64,000 nucleotides of DNA, from NCBI GenBank assembly GCA_016744455.1, contig JADGEI010000006.1, positions 62,001 to 126,000 of the forward strand. Direction: 5' to 3'. Positions within the stretch are counted from its first letter, which is position 1; the number at the start of each line of letters is the position of its first letter. Shown piece after piece: positions 43,942-53,492 of this stretch. This DNA is from Alcanivoracaceae bacterium. Lineage in GTDB: Bacteria; Pseudomonadota; Gammaproteobacteria; Xanthomonadales; Marinicellaceae. The notes below the pieces were generated by a model. It saw nothing but the letters and a program-made list of their open reading frames with translations. It ran no database searches and was not told the origin of the DNA. A program made the translations under genes and the position numbers.

Positions 43942-44375
43942 TATTTATAATCCTTTTTGTCTTTTAGTGAAGCAGCGACTTCAGGAGGCATGTAATTTTC
44001 GTCATGTTTGGCTAAAATTTCTTCAGCCATAAATACACCAGAATCAGCTAGTTTACCAATGGCAATAACTCCTTGGTCATCACGAAATAAATCAGGTAAT
44101 AACCCAGTATAATGTATTTCAATGTCTTTGCCATAGTCAGTAACCATAAACTTGACTTCTAATGATGAAGTCGATTTGATAATACTGCCTTTTTTAACCA
44201 TGCCACCCACACGAAAATTTCGTGCTTTTGGGTAATCTCCAGAGGCAATTTCGCTAGGTGATTTATAGAAGAGTATGTTTTCTTTAAAGGCAGTCAAAAA
44301 TATTGCTGAAGCAATACCAACGCCAATAAGTATTAAAACTACGGCTAACAAGCGTTTTTTTCGAGTTGGTGTCAT
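43941..44375 (-). CDS. ccmE: Haem chaperone CcmE
   Basis: 144 residues. An N-terminal membrane anchor (about 8-28) precedes a periplasmic OB-fold domain with FRVGGMVKKGSI (about 49-60). The haem-binding His124 is in AKHDENYMPPEV, with the Tyr four residues on. It carries haem from CcmABCD to CcmF. It is the first ccm gene of this run, and ccmABCD do not precede it here: pdxJ does. Confidence 0.95.
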   Translation of the reverse strand: MTPTRKKRLLAVVLILIGVGIASAIFLTAFKENILFYKSPSEIASGDYPKARNFRVGGMVKKGSIIKSTSSLEVKFMVTDYGKDIEIHYTGLLPDLFRDDQGVIAIGKLADSGVFMAEEILAKHDENYMPPEVAASLKDKKDYK

Positions 44376-44440
44376 AATTTATTACACAACAGTAAACAAA
44401 GGCTGAGTATTATATAATGAAACGCTAATATTGGGAACTA

Positions 44441-45175
44441 TTACTGTACTTGATTGCAAATTGTCAAATAATCCTTAATAACACTTGGTATACCTCGTTC
44501 GATACATTCTATCGTGAGCACATGACCTATTGAGACTTCTAGGATGTTTTTGATGCTTAAAAAAGTTGCTAAATTTTGTGAATCTAAGTCGTGCCCAGCA
44601 TTAACACCAAGGCCAAATTGTTGTGCTAATTCGGCGGCTTGTTTATATTTCGCTAATATTTTAATTTGTTTTTGTGTATTGTAATTTGAAGCAAATTCTT
44701 CAGTGTATAATTCAATCCTATCTACACCTGTTTTTGCAACGTGTTTAACTTGCTCAAGTTCTGGATCTAAAAAGACAGCACTGCGTACGCCATAATCTTT
44801 AATTTCAATGGCTAATTTTGAAATCCATTGCTTATGTTTGAATAAATCCCAGCCATGATCAGAAGTCACTTGGTTAACACCATCTGGAACTAAAGTACAT
44901 TGGTCGGGTTTGGTCTCACGGACGATTTTCATAAAATCTTGAGATGGATAACCTTCAATATTGTATTCAACATGAGGGAAGTCTTGTAGAAATTCAGCTA
45001 GTTCATAGGCATCTTTAATAGTAATATGTCGTTCATCTTGGCGTGGATGTACGGTGATTCCATCTACGCCTAAATCAATAAATTTTTGTGCAAAATTAAT
45101 CACATTAGGGAAATCTCGACCACGTGAATTACGTAGCAAGGCAATTTTGTTTACATTTACGCTGAGTTTTGTCAT
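44441..45175 (-). CDS. pdxJ: Pyridoxine 5'-phosphate synthase
   Basis: 244 residues from MTKLSVNVNKIALLRNSRG; an ATG two codons earlier (45181) is also possible, and neither has a ribosome-binding site. A TIM-barrel enzyme closing the pyridoxine ring from deoxyxylulose 5-phosphate and 3-amino-2-oxopropyl phosphate. Conserved parts are the VNKIALLRNSRG strand, GITVHPRQDERHI (about 34-46) and GLGVNAGHDL (about 189-198). The N-terminal wording and several loops look more like Bacteroidota PdxJ than like E. coli PdxJ (VNIDHIATLRNARG). It is 65 bp before ccmE. Confidence 0.93.
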   Translation of the reverse strand: MTKLSVNVNKIALLRNSRGRDFPNVINFAQKFIDLGVDGITVHPRQDERHITIKDAYELAEFLQDFPHVEYNIEGYPSQDFMKIVRETKPDQCTLVPDGVNQVTSDHGWDLFKHKQWISKLAIEIKDYGVRSAVFLDPELEQVKHVAKTGVDRIELYTEEFASNYNTQKQIKILAKYKQAAELAQQFGLGVNAGHDLDSQNLATFLSIKNILEVSIGHVLTIECIERGIPSVIKDYLTICNQVQ

Positions 45176-45267
45176 CAACATATTTTAATTGTTATTATGC
45201 TAAATGTCATAAAGTTTTATGAAAATTCGTATAGATATAAGAACAAACAACAATATCGAGCAAAATC

Positions 45268-48054
45268 ATGAAAACAAAAAATGTTAAACAGATTTTTTTA
45301 TTTATAATTATAAGCATTATAGGTGCACCTCAAAGCATGGCAGGCCTTGGTTTTTGGAGCTCTCATGGCCCTGATGGAGGGCAGGTCTATGATATCGTTG
45401 CAGACCCTATAACACCGAATAGCTTTTATGTAACCACACGTGGAGGTGTTTATAAATCTATTGATGGTGGAATTAATTGGCAAATCGTCAATAATGGGAT
45501 TACTGCAAATTTTGTTTTAAGGATTGCTCACCATCCTTCAGTTTCTGGAGTTGTGTATGTTATTAGCAATAGCTCGGTATTTAAAACGACTGATGCAGGT
45601 TTAAATTGGAGCGTTTCAAATACTGGATTACCGGCAAATGATCGATTTAGCAGTATCGAAATTGCGCCTTTAACATCAGATATATTGTATTTAGGAACCG
45701 CTAATAATGGAGTTTTTAAATCGACAAATGCTGGATTGTCCTGGTCACCTGCTAACATTGGATTAATGACAACAGTTGAAGCCCTAAAAATTAGCCCACT
45801 TGATAGCAATAGAGTGTATGCTGCTGTTAGTGGTGCATTGAGTGGTTTATATGAAAGTACAGATGGAGGAGTGACATGGACAGATGTTAGTCCATCGATA
45901 CCCGCTCCCTTCACACTTGGTGATCCAGTGACAAATATTGAATTTGCGGGCTTTGCTGGAGAGCTCTATTTAACTACTTACTCTGGTGTGTATAAAAGCA
46001 GCGATAATGGAACAACTTGGACACATTCCAGTAGTTTTTTTGGCAATGAAATTGCAGTGAACCCTAGTAATAGCAATGAAGTTATAATTAGCGGTTCCGT
46101 AGGTGTATGGTTGACAACAGATGGCGGTATCAATTGGTCGCAAGCTCTAGTAGACTTTATTGGTAATAATAATGAAGTCTCAGAATCTTCTGTAGTGATT
46201 TATAATCCATTTAACCCTACCATAAAACTTGCAGGTACGACCAGTAATGGTGTTTACCGGCAATCGAGTTCTAGCCCTCAGTGGGTTGCTCAAGTTGCTG
46301 GCATGAACGCTGAAAATATACGTGGGTTAGCTGTTGCAAATTATCCAGATACGAGTAGTAGAGTTTTTGCCGGGGTTGGAGATGTGTTTTCGCCATCGCA
46401 TGTTAGCTTTATAAGTGATGATCAAGGATTGTCTTGGTCACAAAATAACTCGGGTTTAAATGCATTAAATTTTAGAGAAATTGAAGTTGACCCTTTTACT
46501 ACAACCGATAGGGTTAACACTCACGTATACGCAGTGGGTAGAGATACCGTAACAACAACTATCACAGGTGGTTTATCTGATGCAGATGGAGGCATTTATA
46601 AAAGTATAAATGGTGGAACAACTTGGATGACTATTGACAATGGTATCCCATTAAGTATGGGTCCTCCTGTGTTATCCTTATTTGGAACAGTTAGAGACAT
46701 AAGCCTTGATTTGTCGAGTAGTGTAGGTGGAGGGCCTGCACAGGTATTATATGCTGCCGGATCGGGTAAGTTTACAAGTGGTGGTATGGGGCCTGCAAGC
46801 ACATTAGCATCAAGAATTTATAAATCTATTGATGCAGGTGCGACTTGGTTTGCCTCAGATGCTGGGATTGCAATTCCTGAAAGTACAGAAATTTTTCCTT
46901 TTCCAGCAGCAGTTAAAATTGTTGTTGATCAAAGTAATTCTCTTAACCTGTATGCTGCAACCTTTCTTTTTGGCTACAACTCAGCTTCACCATCTCCGAC
47001 AATAGAAAATGGTGTATGGAAATCTACGGATGCTGGTACAACTTGGAAGCATGCAAGTGTAGGTTTACCCGTGGTTGGCGTATCTGGTACAAGTAACCAC
47101 AGTGTTTTATCGTTAGCAATTGATCCGACAAATTCTTCACGGTTATATGCATCGGTTCATGACCCAGATACAACAGAATCGCAAATTTATAAGTCAGAAG
47201 ACTCAGCTTTAACATGGTCTGTTGCTAACACTGGGATTGCAACATCGGATGTTCGAGATATTTTAGTGGCTTCAAATGGCGATGTTTATGCTGCGGCAGC
47301 TGGAAACTCAGGAAATCCAGGAGGAGTGTACCGTAGTCAAGATTTTGGTGCTACTTGGCAGTCAATGAATGTGGGATTGGATAGTATTGTCAGTGTTACA
47401 CAACTTGATATCGATGAAACGACTAGCAATACGTTGGTCTATGCTGGTACAGAGCAATCTGTGCATTCTTTTGAGATTGTTCCTGATGGAGATACTGATG
47501 GTGTGCCAGATATAACTGAAAGTAATGCTCCAAACTCTGGAGATGGTAATAATGATGGAACAAATGACAGCGCGCAAAATCATGTTTCATCTTTGCCCGT
47601 TATTCCAATAGATACCGATCAAATACGTAGCCCATCTGGTGTTAGTGATTACGTTACAATTGATGTGGCTTCAATTTCTGGTGTATGTAATACCTTAGAG
47701 GATGTGCAAGCCTTAACTGGTACAGATATCCCTGATGACTTAAATAGATCTTTTGATTTCGGTGTTGTTCGTTTCGAACTAGTAGATTGTGAACAGGCGG
47801 TTGTGACGATTACCTATCATGGAGCTCCTGAATTTTTAAATCCTTCATGGGGTTATCGAACTTTTGCCCCGTTAGTTAGTGGTGACACTGAATTTTTTTG
47901 GCAAGACATGTCTGCAAATGTGAACGGAAACAGTTGGACACTTAATCTTCTGGATGGACAATTTGGAGACATTAGGCCCAATAATGGTCGTATCTTATTT
48001 CAAGGTGGCCCTGGTAATTATGATAATTCAATTTTTTTAGATAGTTTTGAGTGA
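45268..48054 (+). CDS. Large secreted Asp-box (BNR) repeat protein with choice-of-anchor-U-like domain
   Basis: 928 residues. A signal peptide (about 1-25) precedes at least a dozen repeats of the Asp-box type, ending in S/T-x-D-x-G-x-x-W: for example 61-71 (VYKSIDGGINW), 104-114, 149-159, 194-204, 241-251 and 280-290, continuing to near 705. These should form sialidase/sortilin-like beta-propellers. An acidic DGDTDGVPD segment near 738, like thrombospondin calcium repeats, leads into a C-terminal domain (about 780-925) resembling choice-of-anchor U, and the chain ends SIFLDSFE. No catalytic sialidase residues are evident. It is likely a surface or secreted adhesion or binding protein. Confidence 0.82.
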   Translation: MKTKNVKQIFLFIIISIIGAPQSMAGLGFWSSHGPDGGQVYDIVADPITPNSFYVTTRGGVYKSIDGGINWQIVNNGITANFVLRIAHHPSVSGVVYVISNSSVFKTTDAGLNWSVSNTGLPANDRFSSIEIAPLTSDILYLGTANNGVFKSTNAGLSWSPANIGLMTTVEALKISPLDSNRVYAAVSGALSGLYESTDGGVTWTDVSPSIPAPFTLGDPVTNIEFAGFAGELYLTTYSGVYKSSDNGTTWTHSSSFFGNEIAVNPSNSNEVIISGSVGVWLTTDGGINWSQALVDFIGNNNEVSESSVVIYNPFNPTIKLAGTTSNGVYRQSSSSPQWVAQVAGMNAENIRGLAVANYPDTSSRVFAGVGDVFSPSHVSFISDDQGLSWSQNNSGLNALNFREIEVDPFTTTDRVNTHVYAVGRDTVTTTITGGLSDADGGIYKSINGGTTWMTIDNGIPLSMGPPVLSLFGTVRDISLDLSSSVGGGPAQVLYAAGSGKFTSGGMGPASTLASRIYKSIDAGATWFASDAGIAIPESTEIFPFPAAVKIVVDQSNSLNLYAATFLFGYNSASPSPTIENGVWKSTDAGTTWKHASVGLPVVGVSGTSNHSVLSLAIDPTNSSRLYASVHDPDTTESQIYKSEDSALTWSVANTGIATSDVRDILVASNGDVYAAAAGNSGNPGGVYRSQDFGATWQSMNVGLDSIVSVTQLDIDETTSNTLVYAGTEQSVHSFEIVPDGDTDGVPDITESNAPNSGDGNNDGTNDSAQNHVSSLPVIPIDTDQIRSPSGVSDYVTIDVASISGVCNTLEDVQALTGTDIPDDLNRSFDFGVVRFELVDCEQAVVTITYHGAPEFLNPSWGYRTFAPLVSGDTEFFWQDMSANVNGNSWTLNLLDGQFGDIRPNNGRILFQGGPGNYDNSIFLDSFE

Positions 48055-48124
48055 TTTATTTCTTTATCAAATAAGCTAGTCTAAATAGGGGGTATTATAC
48101 CGCAGGGTTAGTATTATAGGGTTG

Positions 48125-50830
48125 TTAGATTGCATAATTCCCTTTTGACTTTCTGATGCTTACAGCAACTACTTTGTATTCAGGGCATTTTGCATCAGCA
48201 TCATGTTCATCCGAGGTGATTGTGTTAACCATGATTTCAGGAAAATGAAAAGTTGTGCTCATCACTCCAGCATTAACTTCATCTGAAATATGAGCCTTTA
48301 TATCAACCTTTCCTCGGTCTGATGAGACGCATACTAAGTCTCCTTGATTAATAAAATTATCCTTCGCATCTTGTGGGTTAATCAAAATTACGTCTTCCGT
48401 TAATAATTCTATATTTGAGGTTCTTCGTGTCATGGCTCCACAATTGTAATGTTCCAATTTACGGTTAGTGGTTAATATATAAGGGTGTGTTTTTCCATGC
48501 TTAATGATTTCATTGGATTCAGTAAAACCATGAAAGGAAAATTGCCCTTTACCAATTTTAAATTCATTTTGGTGAATTAATGGGCTTTGAGTACCATCTA
48601 TTGCTACCGGCCATTGCATGCCATTTAAACCAAGTTTACTCCATGAAACGCCTGCAAAAAATGGCACAACTTGTGAGATTTCATCCAATAGCCAATCAGG
48701 ATGATAATCTTTTTGTTTGGCTCCCATTTTATTCATTATGTCTATAATGATTTGACCATCGGGTTTAGTGCCTGGCAATGGGTCAACTACTTGGTTAACG
48801 GCTTGAATTCGTCGCTCACCATTAGTAAAAGTACCAGATTTTTCAAAAAAAGAACTGGCAGGCAAGACCACGTCTGCTTGCTTTGCGGTTTCAGTCATAA
48901 ATAACTCTTGCACTACAAGTAAATCTAGTTGCTCTAATGCTTTAACGACTTTTTTGGTGTTAGGGTCTGTTTGTACGATATCTTCTCCAATAACCCATAA
49001 GGCTTTTAAATCACCTGCGATGGCTGCATCAAACATTTCAGGGATTTTATAGCCTTCTGAGATAGGAGTTTCAACTCCATAATGTTGCGTGTAGATTTTT
49101 TGTGCACTTTCATCATAAGCAGATAAATAGCCTGCACCTTGATGTGGTTGAGCACCCATGTCTGCAGCACCTTGTACATTATTTTGTCCGCGCAATGGGT
49201 TGACACCAACTCCTTTTCGACCGATATTACCTGTTATCATTGCCAGTTCTGAAATTTGCATCACAGCAATTGTGCCTTGGGAATGTTCTGTAACACCAAG
49301 TCCATGAAAACTCATAGCGTTATTCGCATTCGCATAAGCCATAGCTGCTGCCTCTACTTTTTTACGGTTAACACCGGTAATTTTTTCAAGAGCACCAATA
49401 TTGAGTTGTTCAATGTTCTCTTTAAAATCGGTAAAACCCTCGGTCCGAAGGTTAATAAAATCTTCGTTAACTGCCTCGTTTTTGATAATGTAATAAAACA
49501 TCATGTTTAAAATTGCTACATTAGTACCAGGACGAGGTGCTAAGTGATGTGAAGCATAACTAGCTAATTCTGTTTTGCGGGGGTCAATAACAATTGTTTC
49601 CCCACCTTTGATGGCAAATTGCTTTAGTTTAGCGCCCGTTACTGGATGAGATTCTGTTGGGTTTGCACCAATGACTAAAATACAGTTTGTATGTGCTATA
49701 TCAGCAATTGAATTGGTTGCTGCTCCAGTACCAAAGGTGTTTTGCATTCCTAATGCTGTTGGCGAATGGCAAACGCGAGCACAGCAATCGACATTATTAG
49801 TACCAATTTGTGTTCTAATAAACTTTTGCATCAAGTAATTTTCTTCATTTGTACAACGCGCAGAGCTGATAGCTGCTATAGAGTCTGAACCGCACTTTAT
49901 CTTTAATTGATTTAACTTGGAGGCAATAAAATCATAGGCTTCACCCCAACTACATTCAATCAGTTCAGCGTTTTTACGAATCAGTGGCTTACGTAATCTA
50001 TCTTGATGGTTATAAAAACCAAAAGCATAGCGTCCTTTAAGGCACGTATGTCCTTGATTTACATCTGCATCAGTATTAGCTTGGATACTCAGTATCTTAT
50101 TATTTCTTGTGGCAACTTCTAGATTACAGCCTACACCACAGTAGGTACATATGGTTTGAGTTTTCTTTGTAGCCTTTACTGATTTGGATTGAAATATATC
50201 TGAAATTGCAGAAGTTGGACAGGCTTGTGCGCAAGCTCCACAACTAACGCAATTAGAATCCATGAAGTTCTGTTCATCGCCCATTATTATATGACTGTTA
50301 AACCCACGTCCTGCCATATTTAAGACAAATTGTCCTTGCACTTCATCACATGCGCGCACGCAACGGTAGCAGTTGATGCATTTGGATAATTCAGAAGTCA
50401 TATAAGGATGGCTTAAATCTTTTTCATAATGCCTGTGGTTTTCACCTGACGGGTAACGAACTTCAGTTATACCAACACTTGCTGCTACCGATTGTAATTC
50501 ACAGTTGTTATTGACTTCACATGTGAGGCATTCTAATGGGTGGTCGGTTAATACCAACTCGATAATGTTTTTGCGCAACTTTTGTATATTCTCACTATCT
50601 GTGTATATGTACATACCATCACTTACAGGTGTATGGCATGATGCCATTGCACGAGTAGAACCATTTTTCTCAAGAGCGACATCGACACTACAGACTCTAC
50701 AAGATCCAAAGGCTTTAAGTTGAGGAGCATCACATAAAGTTGGTATTTCTGTTTTATTGCGGCGAGAAAATTCAAGCAGGCTTTCGCCTTGATTGATTTC
50801 ATAGGGGTGGTTGTTTAAATAAGCTATCAT
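48125..50830 (-). CDS. Formate dehydrogenase alpha subunit, Cys type with fused Fe-S domains
   Basis: 901 residues. Order: [2Fe-2S] domain (Cys33, 44, 47, 65); a His97/Cys101/104/110 cluster of NuoG type; two [4Fe-4S] clusters (151-161 and 194-204); then the Mo-bis-MGD domain with its own [4Fe-4S] cluster starting CTYCGVGC (228-235). Cys354 in CARVCHSPT takes the place of the Sec140 of E. coli FdhH. A cytoplasmic molybdo- or tungsto-enzyme oxidising formate. Usual NAD-linked forms have FdsB/FdsG-type partners and FdhD nearby; none is within this window. The gene is alone on its strand, so the electron acceptor is unknown. Confidence 0.9.
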   Translation of the reverse strand: MIAYLNNHPYEINQGESLLEFSRRNKTEIPTLCDAPQLKAFGSCRVCSVDVALEKNGSTRAMASCHTPVSDGMYIYTDSENIQKLRKNIIELVLTDHPLECLTCEVNNNCELQSVAASVGITEVRYPSGENHRHYEKDLSHPYMTSELSKCINCYRCVRACDEVQGQFVLNMAGRGFNSHIIMGDEQNFMDSNCVSCGACAQACPTSAISDIFQSKSVKATKKTQTICTYCGVGCNLEVATRNNKILSIQANTDADVNQGHTCLKGRYAFGFYNHQDRLRKPLIRKNAELIECSWGEAYDFIASKLNQLKIKCGSDSIAAISSARCTNEENYLMQKFIRTQIGTNNVDCCARVCHSPTALGMQNTFGTGAATNSIADIAHTNCILVIGANPTESHPVTGAKLKQFAIKGGETIVIDPRKTELASYASHHLAPRPGTNVAILNMMFYYIIKNEAVNEDFINLRTEGFTDFKENIEQLNIGALEKITGVNRKKVEAAAMAYANANNAMSFHGLGVTEHSQGTIAVMQISELAMITGNIGRKGVGVNPLRGQNNVQGAADMGAQPHQGAGYLSAYDESAQKIYTQHYGVETPISEGYKIPEMFDAAIAGDLKALWVIGEDIVQTDPNTKKVVKALEQLDLLVVQELFMTETAKQADVVLPASSFFEKSGTFTNGERRIQAVNQVVDPLPGTKPDGQIIIDIMNKMGAKQKDYHPDWLLDEISQVVPFFAGVSWSKLGLNGMQWPVAIDGTQSPLIHQNEFKIGKGQFSFHGFTESNEIIKHGKTHPYILTTNRKLEHYNCGAMTRRTSNIELLTEDVILINPQDAKDNFINQGDLVCVSSDRGKVDIKAHISDEVNAGVMSTTFHFPEIMVNTITSDEHDADAKCPEYKVVAVSIRKSKGNYAI

Positions 50831-50968
50831 TACAGAAGCATTGGTTAAAGAAGCTAATTATTGTAATAAATTTTAGAATAGTAATCTTGTAATTACATAA
50901 ATTATGTTGAAATAATTAGCTTCTGATGAGTGGTTTTTGGTAAGTTTAATATGCTATTTAACCATTAA

Positions 50969-52855
50969 TTATGACATTTTTAGTTTAATTAACAATGTGT
51001 CTGCGCTGATCACATCATTCTTTGCCACAAATATTTCTACGATTTTAACATTGTCAGGGGCTTTTAGTGATAATTCCATTTTCATGGCTTCCATAATAAG
51101 AATGGTTTGATTCTTTTTAACTAAATCGCCTACTTTAATCTTTACATCCAATATTTTTCCAGGCATTGGAGAAATAATATCGCTTTTGTTTTGCCTTTCA
51201 CCCAAACTTTGATGGTTAATTTTGTCAACTATGTAACGTTGGTGGTTACAGACAAGTTGGATTTCGTTACTGGTTTCGATAAAGCTAATTAATGGATCTA
51301 TTTCGATGAATTTATTATCTATTAAAACTTTCTCATCGCTTATTATTGCTTTGCATTCTATTTCTTGTCCGAAATATTTCCATTTATAGGTGCTACTGTA
51401 CGTGCCCGAATTACTCCATCCGCTGTTACCAGACCAAGCAGATGTTGCCGTATTTTTATTGGTTGTGTAAATTAAATTAGCAATAATGGCAGTATTAACT
51501 TTGGGCAATCCAATTTTTATACTTTTATTGTCCAGTGAGTTGGTAAAAATGCAGTTGTTTTTAAATTCTTCTTTTGCTATTAAACCTGTTAAAAAACCAA
51601 GGTTAGTTTTGACACCAACAATAAAAGTATGATTCAAATTGTGTAATACTTTTTCAATACATTTTTGACGGTTCTCAGCCCAACATACGGTTTTCGCTAT
51701 CATGGGGTCAAAATGGATACTAATAATGTTGCTTTTTTCAATTCCAGTGTCAATGATGGAATTTATATCTCTACAAAATACGACTTCTTCGAGCAAACCT
51801 GTCGCTGGTAGGAAGTCGTTAAAGCTATCTTCTGCATATATCCGTGCTTGAATAGCATGGCCTTTGCATTGTATGTCTTCTTGTCTTAAGGGCAGTTTTT
51901 CGCCTGCGGCTACACGTATTTGCCACTCGACTAAATCAGTATTAGTTATCATCTCAGTGACACGGTGTTCAACTTGTAGGCGTGTATTCATTTCCATAAA
52001 GAAAAATTCATTACCTTCTACAATAAACTCAATGGTGCCAGCACCTTGATAGTTTACAGCCTGTGTGGCTGCAATAGCTGCGGCATACATTTTGTCTTTA
52101 CTTTCTTGATTAATACAGGTGGCTGGTGCTTCTTCTATAATCTTTTGGTAACGTCGCTGGCTAGAACAGTCACGTTCAAATAAATGAACTACATTGCCTT
52201 GACTATCAGCAAATACTTGTACTTCAATATGTTTTGGTTTTGTAATAAAACGCTCAAGAATAACATGGTCGTCACCAAAGCTCTTTAGTGCTTCACGCTT
52301 TGCAGAATGCAGGGCGTCGTAAAACTCAGAAGGTTTGTTGACAATTTTCATGCCTTTACCACCGCCACCAGCACTGGCCTTTATAAGTAATGGGTAACCG
52401 ATTTCATCTGCTTTATTTTGTAATAAGTCACTGTTTTGTTGCTCACCATGAAAACCTGGTACACAAGGGACTCCAGCTTCAATCATGGTTTTTTTTGCAG
52501 CAGCTTTTGAACCCATTAAATCTAATGCTGCGATTGGGGCTCCGATAAATATAAGGCCAGCTGTTGCAATTTTCTTAGCAAATTCACTACGCTCAGACAA
52601 AAATCCATAGCCAGGGTGTATAGCATCCACTTCGTTTTCTATTGCAATTCTAATTATGGAATCTGCATCTAAATAAGAAGCAATTGGTGTCTTTGCCTTG
52701 ATTAAAAAGGCGCTATTAGCCATCTGTACATGCATAGCATTACGTTCAATCTCAGTATATATAGCAACAGACTCGATGCCAAGTGTGTTACAACTTTGTA
52801 TGATCCTGCATGCAATCTCGCCTCTATTGGCTATTAATATTTTTTTTATTTTCAT
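50969..52855 (-). CDS. Biotin carboxylase/biotin carrier fusion (acyl-CoA carboxylase alpha chain)
   Basis: 628 residues from the ATG at 52855. The biotin carboxylase part (about 1-445) has KILIANRGEIACRII, the glycine-rich ATP loop KASAGGGGKGMKIV (about 158-171) and FMEMNTRLQVEHRVTEM (about 285-301). A middle linking domain precedes the carrier part, where Lys592 in MEAMKMEL is the biotin site. It matches alpha chains of 3-methylcrotonyl-, propionyl- or acetyl-CoA carboxylases. No carboxyltransferase beta gene is adjacent, so the acyl substrate cannot be told. Confidence 0.9.
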   Translation of the reverse strand: MKIKKILIANRGEIACRIIQSCNTLGIESVAIYTEIERNAMHVQMANSAFLIKAKTPIASYLDADSIIRIAIENEVDAIHPGYGFLSERSEFAKKIATAGLIFIGAPIAALDLMGSKAAAKKTMIEAGVPCVPGFHGEQQNSDLLQNKADEIGYPLLIKASAGGGGKGMKIVNKPSEFYDALHSAKREALKSFGDDHVILERFITKPKHIEVQVFADSQGNVVHLFERDCSSQRRYQKIIEEAPATCINQESKDKMYAAAIAATQAVNYQGAGTIEFIVEGNEFFFMEMNTRLQVEHRVTEMITNTDLVEWQIRVAAGEKLPLRQEDIQCKGHAIQARIYAEDSFNDFLPATGLLEEVVFCRDINSIIDTGIEKSNIISIHFDPMIAKTVCWAENRQKCIEKVLHNLNHTFIVGVKTNLGFLTGLIAKEEFKNNCIFTNSLDNKSIKIGLPKVNTAIIANLIYTTNKNTATSAWSGNSGWSNSGTYSSTYKWKYFGQEIECKAIISDEKVLIDNKFIEIDPLISFIETSNEIQLVCNHQRYIVDKINHQSLGERQNKSDIISPMPGKILDVKIKVGDLVKKNQTILIMEAMKMELSLKAPDNVKIVEIFVAKNDVISADTLLIKLKMS

Positions 52856-52859
52856 CAAT

Positions 52860-53381
52860 TTAAAATTTTGCTTTTAATCGAGAGGCGGGAATTGATTTAA
52901 AACGATTAAGAATTGCTTTCTCTTTAAGTTGTATAACCTGATACAAGTTATCAAATTCGTGTTCTTTTATACTGTCAACTTCTTTACCACTTAATAGTTT
53001 GGTTAATTCGGGTGTGGTATTACTGTGGCCAACTACTACTATTTTTCCACCTGAATCTAATAGTTGTTTAGAAAATTCTTTTAGGTTTTTTGGATCGTAT
53101 TTTTTTATCTTCAATTTCATTAATCGAGCAAGTGGTTTCGCTGTTTGTATAGTGCGTTTATAATCAGTCGCATAAATGTCAGTAATACCTATTTTGGCTA
53201 ATTGCTCTGCTATATTGTTTGCACGAAATTGACCGATTTGAGTCAATCCAGGGTCTTTTATTCCATCAGCAATCACTTTTTCTGCATGCCTAACAAGATA
53301 AATGGTTGTTTCAGCGGAGGAAAATGAAGTGGTTAATAAAAGTAAAAGAATGAATAATACATGCGTGTAAATGTTTCTCAT
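52860..53381 (-). CDS. Exported histidine phosphatase family protein
   Basis: 173 residues from the ATG at 53381, where a signal peptide (hydrophobic about 8-17, cleavage after SSA) starts cleanly; a longer in-frame reading to 53459 adds a second hydrophobic stretch and is less likely. The phosphatase motif LVRHAEK (about 29-35) holds the nucleophilic His and is followed by LTQIGQFRANNIAEQL. The second His is in VVVGHSNTTPELTKLL (about 111-126). It belongs to the branch-2-like periplasmic phosphoglycerate-mutase-fold enzymes; the substrate is unknown. It precedes the biotin carboxylase gene by 4 bp. Confidence 0.85.
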   Translation of the reverse strand: MRNIYTHVLFILLLLLTTSFSSAETTIYLVRHAEKVIADGIKDPGLTQIGQFRANNIAEQLAKIGITDIYATDYKRTIQTAKPLARLMKLKIKKYDPKNLKEFSKQLLDSGGKIVVVGHSNTTPELTKLLSGKEVDSIKEHEFDNLYQVIQLKEKAILNRFKSIPASRLKAKF

Positions 53382-53492
53382 GATAAGTAAAATAATCCCC
53401 AAAAGTGAATTGATGATTATAGTACAAGTAAATAATATGTCTAGGAAATAGACAAACACTATGTTAATGCAATAAAAAACATTAATAATTTA

